A stretch of 64,000 bases of DNA from Syntrophomonadaceae bacterium. GTDB taxonomy: Bacteria; Bacillota; Syntrophomonadia; Syntrophomonadales; Syntrophomonadaceae. A program made the translations under genes and the position numbers. The first letter of the stretch is position 1. The number at the start of each line of letters is the position of its first letter. The stretch is from assembly GCA_012522955.1 (NCBI GenBank), contig JAAYJK010000052.1:1-64000 (forward strand), written 5' to 3'. The notes beneath the pieces are model-generated. The model ran no database searches and was not told where the DNA came from. It saw only the letters and a program-made list of their open reading frames with translations. Of this stretch, positions 26,120-33,768 are shown one piece after another.

Positions 26120-26135
26120 CGCAAAAACCATGCCA
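26120..26135 (-). promoter_or_regulatory. Sigma-54 (-24/-12) promoter of thiolase operon
   Basis: The minus strand reads TGGCATGGTTTTTGCG; the invariant GG (26134-26133) and GC (26122-26121) are 10 nt apart. It shares 14 of 16 bases with the element at 9794-9809. Predicted start about 26109, leaving a 143-nt leader to the thiolase ATG. A sigma-54 activator gene lies directly upstream. Confidence 0.8.
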
Positions 26136-26217
26136 GGGTTAAGAAGGCCCAAAATCAGGCCTTAAGGTCATTTATCTTTTTCAATTCAAGGCATTTCAGC
26201 AGTGAGAAAAAAATACC

Positions 26218-26258
26218 AGAGCGCAAGTTTGCAGTAGGATACTGCAAGCTTGCGCTCT
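26218..26258 (-). promoter_or_regulatory. Long inverted repeat: activator site or terminator
   Basis: Arms 26218-26236 and 26240-26258 pair over 19 bp with one T/C difference, around a 3-nt centre. It lies 110-150 bp upstream of the predicted sigma-54 start, the usual place for an enhancer site. It is also 250 nt beyond the end of the activator gene and could terminate that transcript. Both roles are possible. Confidence 0.5.
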
Positions 26259-26283
26259 TTCGCTGGCGGTATTTGGCATCAGC

Positions 26284-26505
26284 CAATATTTAGGGCCCTT
26301 TTGAAATGGTCTTGCCAACTGGACAGACATTGGGGGACGGCAATTTTGCCGTGGCTTTTTCAGCAGCGGCAGTACTATATAAGACCGCACTGCAAAAGTG
26401 AAAGTAAAGCCTGCTTGCACAGCACATGATAACTGCCTGGAGCAGGCTGTAAAGCGGCTAAAGCGGGTGTCAAGCTTGGTAGGCAAAGCCCTGCAGCACT
26501 GAGTT
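26284..26505. other. GC-rich structured intergenic block
   Basis: About 220 bp richer in GC than the flanks and full of short inverted repeats: ACGGCAA/TTGCCGT near 26340, GGCAGT/ACTGC near 26365-26395, and AGCCTGCT/AGCAGGCT around 26407-26450. No ORF in it resembles a protein. It could be a structured RNA or the remnant of a repeat element; no known RNA family was recognised. Confidence 0.35.
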
Positions 26506-28614
26506 TCATATTTTGTGCTCACCCAGAGCTATTCCATATTTAGCTGCTTTCCTGAGAACGGTTGAAGGATCTATCTTTAGTTCCTGAGCTATTTCCCGGG
26601 TAATTTGGAAACGGGCAACGGCTAGTTCCAAAATCTGCTTTTCCACTACTTCCACCGCTTCCCGCAGAGGCATAATCCCTGAAACAGAAATCTGAGGATG
26701 ACTTGGTTGATGAATAGTGTTTCTTAAATGCAAGGGCAAGTGTTCTCGGCACAGGACATTCTCGGCTATGGTTACTACCAGTCTCTCCACCAGATTCTCC
26801 AATTCCCTAACGTTTCCGGGCCAATCATATTCCATAAGTATATCAATCACATGGTTGGACCATACCTTATTCATCTTATATTTTCTATTGAATAGCTTGA
26901 TAAAATGGGCCAGCAAAAGGGGAATCTCTTCCTTTCTGGCCCTAAGGGGCGGAATCTCAATAGGAACTACATTTAATCGATAATATAGATCTTGCCGAAA
27001 TTCGTTCTTTTCTACCATCTCCAGTATATCCCGATTGGTTGCCGCCAGAATGCGTAAATCAATAGGTATGGTTCTTTCCCCTCCTACCCGTATAAGTTCT
27101 TTGCTTTGCACCACCCGCAACAAGTTAGCCTGTAAATTGAAGGGCAGTTCACTTATCTCATCCAGGAGCAGGGTGCCTCCGTTGGCCAGTTCAAAATACC
27201 CGGCCTTCCCACCTTTTTTGGCTCCCGTGAAAGCTCCATCTTCGTATCCGAACAACTCGGTTTCCAGTAGATGGTGGGAGATAGCCCCACAATTGATTTT
27301 AATGAAGGGGCCATTTTTTCGTGGACTGTTTTTATGTATGGTCTCAGCAATAAGCTCCTTTCCGGTCCCCGATTCTCCACTTATCAATACGGTGGAATCA
27401 ACCTGAGACAGGCGGATTACGGTCTCCAGCAATTCTTTCATTTTCTGGGAGCAGATAATTAGTTTTTCTGAGCCGGAATATTGCATCCGCAATGAGCGCA
27501 GCTCGGATTCATAGTGTTTACTCAACCCCTGCGCCTGCTCCAGTTGCTGTTGCAAACGCATCAACTCGGTTATTTCTCTCACATTAGAGACTACCCGAAA
27601 TATTTTCCCTTTGCGATCAAATACGGGAGTCCCTGTACTTAAGGCGGTGGCGCCGGTTATAGTCTTCTGTATAATGGTCTGGGGTTTTTTCTCTTGCAAT
27701 ACAAGCGCACTTACCGAAACCGAAACCACTCCTTTTTCATTAACCAAATCCTCAACATTGCGGCCCAAGAGTTCATTTCGGGGAAATCCGGTCAGTTTTT
27801 CAAAAGCTTCATTTAAGCGCAGAGTAGTTCCAGCCCCATCCGTAAGATATATACCATCATGGGAAGATTCTATTATGGCATCAAGCTCAGCATTCAATTC
27901 TTTTACGTTTTCTAACTCCCTGGATATGCTCTCCAATTCCGATATATCCTGAAGAACCGCTACCGCTCCCATTATCCTGCCGCCTTTTTTAATCGGGGTG
28001 CGATTGGAGATAAAGCTGCGATGCTTGAGCTCTATTTTCTGCACCGGTTTGCTAACTCCGGTATCCAGAATTTCCTTTAGTCCGCTATTAGGGATAACTT
28101 CCTTTATATCCTGTCCTCGAACCTCACTGCTCTTTAAACCCAGGAATTTCTCTGCAGCTCGATTCAATACACTAATTTTGCCACTGCTATCTGTAGATAC
28201 AATTAAATTATGGGTAGAGTCCAATATAGCGGCGAATTCGCTAGCCATGGCGGTGAAGGAATTGAAATAGGCTCGGGCCAGGTCGGTTCTGGTAATCATC
28301 CCAATAACCAGCTTGCCCTCCATCACCGGCAGGCGTCCTACCTTACTATTCAGAAGATCTATTACTTGCTCTTCAGGCAACCCCAGAACAAGATCCTTTT
28401 TCATTAAAGCTGCCGCTGGAGTGTGGGGATTAAGATCTTGAGCCAATACCCGATATATATGGCTCTTGGTTAGCAATCCCAACAGTTCTCCTTTTTCGTT
28501 TACTATCGGAGCCCCGTCGATTTGCTGGTCTAAAAACAATTGGCTGGCTTCTTTTATGGTCTGGGAAGGCTTTAAAACCATTAGATCAGTACTCATGATT
28601 TCACTTAATTTCAT
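26506..28614 (-). CDS. Sigma-54-dependent activator with CBS and PAS domains
   Basis: A 702-residue bacterial enhancer-binding protein. Order: two CBS motifs (about 1-120; IMSTDLMVLKPSQTIKEAS and VIGMITRTDLAR), two PAS domains (about 125-235 and 245-360), and a sigma-54 AAA+ domain (about 385-620). The AAA+ domain has Walker A GESGTGKE, the sigma-54 contact loop GAFTGA, GGTLLLDEISELP and YDWPGNVRELENL. A C-terminal Fis-type HTH (ITREIAQELKIDPSTVLRKA) follows. CBS domains may bind an adenosyl compound and PAS a small acid, which is inference. The start at ATG 28614 follows AGAGG. It sits between the thiolase operon and an anion transporter, so it probably activates the sigma-54 promoter at 26120 and possibly the one at 9794. 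Confidence 0.92.
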   Translation of the reverse strand: MKLSEIMSTDLMVLKPSQTIKEASQLFLDQQIDGAPIVNEKGELLGLLTKSHIYRVLAQDLNPHTPAAALMKKDLVLGLPEEQVIDLLNSKVGRLPVMEGKLVIGMITRTDLARAYFNSFTAMASEFAAILDSTHNLIVSTDSSGKISVLNRAAEKFLGLKSSEVRGQDIKEVIPNSGLKEILDTGVSKPVQKIELKHRSFISNRTPIKKGGRIMGAVAVLQDISELESISRELENVKELNAELDAIIESSHDGIYLTDGAGTTLRLNEAFEKLTGFPRNELLGRNVEDLVNEKGVVSVSVSALVLQEKKPQTIIQKTITGATALSTGTPVFDRKGKIFRVVSNVREITELMRLQQQLEQAQGLSKHYESELRSLRMQYSGSEKLIICSQKMKELLETVIRLSQVDSTVLISGESGTGKELIAETIHKNSPRKNGPFIKINCGAISHHLLETELFGYEDGAFTGAKKGGKAGYFELANGGTLLLDEISELPFNLQANLLRVVQSKELIRVGGERTIPIDLRILAATNRDILEMVEKNEFRQDLYYRLNVVPIEIPPLRARKEEIPLLLAHFIKLFNRKYKMNKVWSNHVIDILMEYDWPGNVRELENLVERLVVTIAENVLCREHLPLHLRNTIHQPSHPQISVSGIMPLREAVEVVEKQILELAVARFQITREIAQELKIDPSTVLRKAAKYGIALGEHKI

Positions 28615-28889
28615 ATCAAACCTCTTCTGATTAACCATTTTCAGTAATATCATCTATTTCATAGTATTTCTTGAAAATGTAATAATTTCCTTCATTAGTA
28701 TAATATAATTGTGCGGCCATTTCTTAATCACAAAAACCACGAAGCCGTAATCTGGAATTGCTTCCGTCAAATAGTCTCTCCCTTTGCTCATTTTGCGGTC
28801 CCGCATTGGAATAGCTTGGGGAGAAGTTTTATTCTGGCCAGCCGCTAAAGCTCTTCATTTCTCATACATAGCCCATGGTTTTATCCGTA
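28615..28889. other. Intergenic region upstream of activator
   Basis: Roughly 275 bp (383 bp to the next gene) with no supported gene. The part next to 28614 is AT-rich and must contain the activator promoter; I found no sigma-54-like element here. Confidence 0.4.
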
Positions 28890-28922
28890 AAATAAGACCG
28901 CCCTATAATAATAGAGCGGTCC
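28890..28922 (-). terminator. Intrinsic terminator of transporter gene
   Basis: A GGACCGC...GCGGTC stem with an AT-rich inner part is followed on the minus strand by TTATTTTA. It lies 77 nt beyond the transporter stop codon. Confidence 0.7.
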
Positions 28923-28998
28923 TAGGATTCTACCACCGTTTAAGCGACCAGCTTGGTCAGATATTGGGGTCTATTATACCCGAGTAGGGTCATATATT

Positions 28999-30402
28999 CT
29001 ATGGAATCATTCCGGTTATCTGCCATAAAGGTACTGAAGCCAGTAAGGCCACTATATTCAGGACCGCATAGGCTATTGACATTTTAATGGTTTGGGAATG
29101 CTTGATCATCCCATGAGCTGCATAGTTGGCTGCCAGGAAGGTGGTATTTTGATAGATAACATTCCATAAGTTAACTGAACACAAGACTGCAAATGATGTT
29201 ACCAGGGGATTAATGCCTGCTTCTATGGCCAGTGGGGTTAATAATACCACAAAAATAGTTAAGGTGGCAGTTTGTGATACCAGAACAAAACGCAGGAAGA
29301 ACAGTAAGACAGCTAAGGCCACTACGAATACATACATATTGGACATAAGAGGGAATATATACGGGCCTACCATCTGGGCCATCCATTTGTCGATGCCCAG
29401 GGCGGGGAATACGGCGGCCAGGTTAATGATGGCACCTATAAATATAATTGAATCCCAGGCAATCTTGGAGCGAAAGTCAGTGCGCTCAAATACTTTAAAA
29501 GCCAACATAAGACATAAGGCAGTCAGTGCTACTATGGTGGACGAAACCCCATGCATTCTCTCGGTCATCCACATTATTAGAGAAATGGCTAATATTATCA
29601 AGACTACTTTTTCGTGCTTGCTCATGGGTCCCATAGCGGCTTGTTGTTCCTTGATATAGCCATGGTCCATTTCTAGGTTTTCTTTGGGCTTGTACAATAA
29701 TTGTATAGCAAAATATGCGCCTACCGTTACTACCAGTCCCCACACCCAGCTGGATGAGAACCAGGACATCCAGGTAATAGTAGAACCAATATCCGGAGGC
29801 AAGAGCCCTACTAAGGTGTAATTAAAGAAAGATGCGCTTAAAAACATAGGGTAGAGCACGCCCAGGGACATAAACATGGCGGCAAAAAGCCCTCCCATAC
29901 CTTCACTCTGGTTTTCATACCCTAATTGTTCTCCAATGGCTTTAGAGAAGGGGGCTACAATGGATACCTTGGCTGTTGCGCTGGGGATCAAAGGGTTGAG
30001 GATGACACCCACAGCAAAAATGGCCGTGGTCATGCCCTTATAGGTAGCAGGAAATTTGCTCATAACCATCAGAGCGGTTCGAGCTAAAAGCCCACTCTGA
30101 GCCACTCCCACTCCCATACCTAAAGCACCTAGTAATAACCAAAAAGTAGTGCCGGAAAAAGCGGCAAAGGCAGTGGTAAAAGGAACTACCTCAAGTACTA
30201 CCCAGGCAGAACACATTAGAATAGCGGTAACGTAATCGGGCAAAACCTCCACAATCCACCAGGTTACTGCACAAACGAATATACCTAATGCTATCATTGC
30301 ATTGGTATCCAAGGAGGCCGGGGGGTTGATCAGGGAGACAATTATTCCAATAATTATCCCTGCAATACCTCCAATAGCCTGCTTCAGACTCAATCCAAAC
30401 AT
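28999..30402 (-). CDS. DASS/SLC13-type anion symporter
   Basis: Integral membrane transporter of 467 residues with about 12 helices. It belongs to the divalent anion:Na+ symporter (ArsB/NhaD superfamily) group. It shows NPLIPSATAKVSIVAPFSKA in the first half, and FVLVSQTATLTIFVVLLTPL with the following polar loop in the second, the two re-entrant ligand-binding regions. Substrates of the family are di- and tricarboxylates or sulfate. The neighbouring genes suggest an organic acid that is activated by the CoA-transferase or acetoacetyl-CoA synthetase (inference). The start at ATG 30402 follows GAGAGGAGAG. Followed by an intrinsic terminator. Confidence 0.85.
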   Translation of the reverse strand: MFGLSLKQAIGGIAGIIIGIIVSLINPPASLDTNAMIALGIFVCAVTWWIVEVLPDYVTAILMCSAWVVLEVVPFTTAFAAFSGTTFWLLLGALGMGVGVAQSGLLARTALMVMSKFPATYKGMTTAIFAVGVILNPLIPSATAKVSIVAPFSKAIGEQLGYENQSEGMGGLFAAMFMSLGVLYPMFLSASFFNYTLVGLLPPDIGSTITWMSWFSSSWVWGLVVTVGAYFAIQLLYKPKENLEMDHGYIKEQQAAMGPMSKHEKVVLIILAISLIMWMTERMHGVSSTIVALTALCLMLAFKVFERTDFRSKIAWDSIIFIGAIINLAAVFPALGIDKWMAQMVGPYIFPLMSNMYVFVVALAVLLFFLRFVLVSQTATLTIFVVLLTPLAIEAGINPLVTSFAVLCSVNLWNVIYQNTTFLAANYAAHGMIKHSQTIKMSIAYAVLNIVALLASVPLWQITGMIP

Positions 30403-31224
30403 TTTTTCTCTCCTCTCATTACTCCCATTAACCGACATGAACATCCAATACAGAATTTAAGCATTATACTCCATAATGACTTATGTTCCCCCTCATAAAT
30501 CAAGTCTCACAGTATAATCAGCTGCTATAATTCTAGTAAATATTGAAGTCCAGACAACTGTTTTAATGTATTTGAGGTTATATTGTAACAGACAGCGACG
30601 GAAAGCCCGGAATTGGATAAAAAATGACTATAGAACACAAGAACTGGGAGTAACTTACCCGAATAATGCCAGAGAAAATAAATTGTTAAGACTCAGCTGC
30701 AATTGATTAGATCTTCATAGCATTTTCTTTTCCGGTAATACATCCCAGCCAGAAATGCTTTATAATCACAAGTATTTTAAATAAATTAATTATCAAGATG
30801 GTAATTCCAGAATAAAACCTATTCTGCCCACTGTCTCTTCTAATAATCACCTCCACCACCTGATTATATAAAAACGGAGCTATATTGTATATATTATTAG
30901 TTTGTAAAATAAATAGCAATCCCCAAAATCATCTTCTTCCATTAAGAGTAGCTTAAGCCTGGACCCGGCTTAATAGTCCAATTTTCAGGCATTATTTGGC
31001 AAACATCGATATAGGACTTTTTACTCATATTGCGGCATCAATACAGATATCGTGCGTACAATGCAGCAGCGCCCAACCCTTTCCGGATCTAGCGCCAGCG
31101 CGGGAGGCAGCAAAAAAGAAATGGAAAGACCTGCTTTTAGCAGGCCTTAAATATGCAACTGTCAGATCATTGCCTGGCAAACTCCCCGAGATTACGCAGT
31201 GGTATGGGTAATCATTTTTAGCAG
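30403..31224. other. Long intergenic region
   Basis: About 820 bp. It holds the transporter promoter region on its right side, one weak small ORF (30707-30856), and a GC-richer stretch at 31040-31200 with a small hairpin CCTGC-TTTTA-GCAGG (31130-31145), perhaps the terminator of the SLH gene to its right. No repeat or known RNA was recognised. Confidence 0.4.
30707..30856 (-). CDS. Possible 49-residue membrane peptide
   Basis: The minus frame from GTG 30856 encodes a basic start (MEVIIRRDSGQNRFYSG) and then one hydrophobic helix (ITILIINLFKILVIIKHFW). A purine-rich run (GGTGGTGGAGG) precedes it. No family recognised and no coupling to neighbours. It may be a chance ORF in an AT-rich spacer. 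Confidence 0.2.
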   Translation of the reverse strand: MEVIIRRDSGQNRFYSGITILIINLFKILVIIKHFWLGCITGKENAMKI

Positions 31225-32505
31225 TTACTTCCTATAAGGAACTGCAAATCCTCTTATGCCGGCTGCGTAAGGTGCAACCTCATATTGCTGGAAGAATATA
31301 ACCAGGGAATTGTTCTCCAAATAAAAACCCTGGTCTTCACTGATGCCCTGGAATCCATATTCTGCCGGAAAATATTGGTCCGGATTCTGGTCAATTACTT
31401 CCTGTATGGTTTTATTTATCATATCTTTATAGTCATAGTCTTCTAAAAAGAACTCGCTTAAAGATATTTCTTCTCCAGTATTAATATTAAAATTATAAGC
31501 CTTTCTTTCGGTTAGTCCATGAGCTCCTCCAGTATATGAGTAATAGTCAACATAGAAACTGAGAATATCCTGGTATACCCCATATTTGTAGTAACGACTG
31601 ACCAAAGCATAAGTGTGATAAGGCTCAGTGAGTATATACTCGGACATGGATTGGGCTTCAGCCATCATGACTTCTTGACGATCCAGAGCTTCTTGTTCGA
31701 AAAACTGGTTAAGCTGCTTTTGGACTTCTTCATTTGGTAAACCGGAGAAGACCGGTATATGCATATCAATATCAATAAGCTCCAAGCTTTTCTCTATCGT
31801 CTTTGCTTCCACTCTTATGTCCATATCCGGAGAAGTCTGGGCCGGATTATACTTCATCAGATCAACACAGCCGTTGAGTACTTTAGCCAACTCTCCCCGC
31901 TTAATGGGATCATAAGGACGAAAGAGCTTTTCATTTCCTTTCATAAGCCCAGTATTGCTGACAAAGACCATAGCATTACTTTCTTCCTGGCTCAGATCCC
32001 CGGTGTCATCATATATGGGCATCAGCATTATCATGGGTACGCTAATTCCCTTGGCGTTAAAAGCCCGATATACAGTAGTGGCCAGCTCAATTCGGCTTAC
32101 GCTCTGACTTCCCTTAAAGGCATCAACCGGTAATAAGATGTGATTCACCGCCCCTAATAGCAGTGCTTGCGAATACCATTCCCCATCTTCCACATCATAA
32201 TAATAATCAGTTACGGACGGTTCTTTAATGAAGCGGATATTTCCGTAGTCCAAATCAAAGACCCGATCCATTACCACCGCTAATTGGAATCTATTGGCAT
32301 AGGCCTCAGGGGAAAATAATCTAGATCCATACTGATCAACCCCCATGCCTTGCATCAAACCCTGATTATAGGCCAGGTCAATTTCACTTTCTGCCCAGTG
32401 TCCTTTAGTATCAATAAAGACCTGGTTGGAAACCTGGGCCTGGATAGCAATAGGGGCTATCAACAAGAATACGGCAGTTAACATTAGAGCAATAATTTTT
32501 TTCAT
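31225..32505 (-). CDS. SLH-domain protein with C-terminal DUF3298 (RsiV-like) domain
   Basis: A 426-residue exported protein. It starts at ATG 32505 after GGGAGGA, with a signal peptide ending near IAIQAQ. Three SLH-like modules occupy about residues 30-230 (GHWAESEIDLAYNQGLMQGM; YSQALLLGAVNHIL with SRIELATTVYRAF; and FRPYDPIKRGELAKVLN). The C-terminal half (about 255-426) is a PdaC/RsiV-type DUF3298/DUF4163 domain with the diagnostic YTGGAHGLTERKAYNFNINT and a final IFFQQYEVAPYAAG. This domain pair is common in Firmicutes, and the DUF3298 part may bind a cell-wall or lysozyme-like ligand. Confidence 0.88.
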   Translation of the reverse strand: MKKIIALMLTAVFLLIAPIAIQAQVSNQVFIDTKGHWAESEIDLAYNQGLMQGMGVDQYGSRLFSPEAYANRFQLAVVMDRVFDLDYGNIRFIKEPSVTDYYYDVEDGEWYSQALLLGAVNHILLPVDAFKGSQSVSRIELATTVYRAFNAKGISVPMIMLMPIYDDTGDLSQEESNAMVFVSNTGLMKGNEKLFRPYDPIKRGELAKVLNGCVDLMKYNPAQTSPDMDIRVEAKTIEKSLELIDIDMHIPVFSGLPNEEVQKQLNQFFEQEALDRQEVMMAEAQSMSEYILTEPYHTYALVSRYYKYGVYQDILSFYVDYYSYTGGAHGLTERKAYNFNINTGEEISLSEFFLEDYDYKDMINKTIQEVIDQNPDQYFPAEYGFQGISEDQGFYLENNSLVIFFQQYEVAPYAAGIRGFAVPYRK

Positions 32506-32606
32506 ATTGTATCCTCCCAACTATCTTTACTAACTACTACGATGTTTGTTAGGCCAACTTGCACCCCCAAAGAATTTACCTCATCATTCCAGGTACTAAA
32601 CCAGAT

Positions 32607-33401
32607 TTAGAGCAATTCTATATGGAATACTTCCTGATCGGAAAGGGTATTTATCTCCTTCTCTGCATAAGCTGGTTTCAGGGTAATATTTAGTGTTTTT
32701 TCTTCCCTAACCCATATAGTCTGGTATATATTCGGTTCCAGGTTAAAAGAAAAGCGCGGTGGATTAGATAATCTGGCTCGAGTAATGCCTTGGATACAAT
32801 CTCCCAAACAAAGGGATCCCAATACAGTAACCCTCAGTTCAGGCGACATTACTTTTCCCAAGTATTCTTCTGCAATAGCAGCCATACGTACAGCTAGATG
32901 TAAGTCCCGGCATTCTTCGCGATGATGCACCCGGGCATGCCTGAACATGAGGTCTTGCCGAATTTCCCGATTTTTGCCCATGATATACGGAGTATCCGGG
33001 GAAAACACTATGTCATTTTCATAATAGGGTTTAATATCGATTACTGGTGTACCCCCTATGGCATCCAGTCCCTGCAAATAAAGCCTGCCGTTTTCCACTT
33101 TATCCAGTTGGGCCAGGCACATAGCTACTGGATTTGGACGCCCATAAGCACGCAGGGCAAAAACCCCATATTCAGGCAGATTGGGGTTAACCTTTTTAGG
33201 AGAAGTTTTCAGCAGATCCCGGGGAGCTTTATGGAACCAGGCTAAAATCCATACATGAGAATTTTCTTCAATTCCCTGCAGGGCTTCCTGATATTCCGGA
33301 TATACCTGAATCACTGCGGGAGTACCTCCTATGGGCATATTCTGGGCATCTTGGTAGTCCGACAACACTATACCCACTGGTTTTAAAACTATCTCACTCA
33401 A
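32607..33401 (-). CDS. trmO: TrmO-family tRNA methyltransferase with extra C-terminal domain
   Basis: A 264-residue protein. The N-terminal 125 residues form the TrmO (UPF0066) fold that N6-methylates t6A37 in tRNA using SAM: LKPVGIV at the start, HVWILAWFHKA, GVFALRAYGRPNPVAM, and LDAIGGTPVIDIKPY. The second half (about 135-264) is unlike the usual TrmO tail. It resembles a degenerate FmdE-like domain (HHREECRDLHLAVRMAAIAE with GDCIQGITRARL), where metal-binding Cys/His are partly changed. The start is TTG 33401, 9 nt after AGAAGGAGGT; the ATG at 33425 lies upstream of that site. The role of the extra domain is not known. Monocistronic. Confidence 0.85.
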   Translation of the reverse strand: MSEIVLKPVGIVLSDYQDAQNMPIGGTPAVIQVYPEYQEALQGIEENSHVWILAWFHKAPRDLLKTSPKKVNPNLPEYGVFALRAYGRPNPVAMCLAQLDKVENGRLYLQGLDAIGGTPVIDIKPYYENDIVFSPDTPYIMGKNREIRQDLMFRHARVHHREECRDLHLAVRMAAIAEEYLGKVMSPELRVTVLGSLCLGDCIQGITRARLSNPPRFSFNLEPNIYQTIWVREEKTLNITLKPAYAEKEINTLSDQEVFHIELL

Positions 33402-33495
33402 TTTCTGTATACCTCCTTCTCTCATCCTTCCAATCCTTGCTTATTCCTGGTTATCAAACTTATGACTGAATAATAATTAACTGATCATTTTAAGC

Positions 33496-33610
33496 TTAAG
33501 CAACAGGAGTATTCCTGATGGCATCCATTTTTTCCTTACTCTGAGCATATATTCTTCCTCCCTGCTGGTCAACTATGGATTTAGCAATGGAAAGTACTAG
33601 ACCATAGAAA
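33496..33610 (-). pseudogene. Histidine-kinase C-terminal remnant
   Basis: The minus frame ends with GLVLSIAKSIVDQQGGRIYA followed by QSKEK and a stop at 33496. This copies the G2-box tail of histidine-kinase ATPase domains (GLGLSIVKxIVExHGGRIxAES). The N, G1 and kinase regions are missing, and the upstream reading is a hydrophobic unrelated stretch. Best seen as a fragment left by deletion. Confidence 0.5.
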
Positions 33611-33768
33611 CTTGAGCTTAGGATGGCCCCTACTGCCAAGAATATTAACATTAAACTGTTCAGGTCTTTTTGCTGAGGGCTGCGGTCCTCCAATACGATT
33701 CGGTATACATTAATACCTGGAATATTAGCTGTTTTCCCCGTATAATTATATCTACAGGGAGGGGTGTA

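Noticed and set aside
26196-26522. Minus-strand frame of 108 codons in the GC-rich block
   Set aside because: Composition and sequence look like non-coding hairpin DNA; no ribosome site, no recognisable family.
28740-28840. Short minus-strand frame encoding about 25 residues upstream of the activator
   Set aside because: No ribosome site and no conserved pattern.
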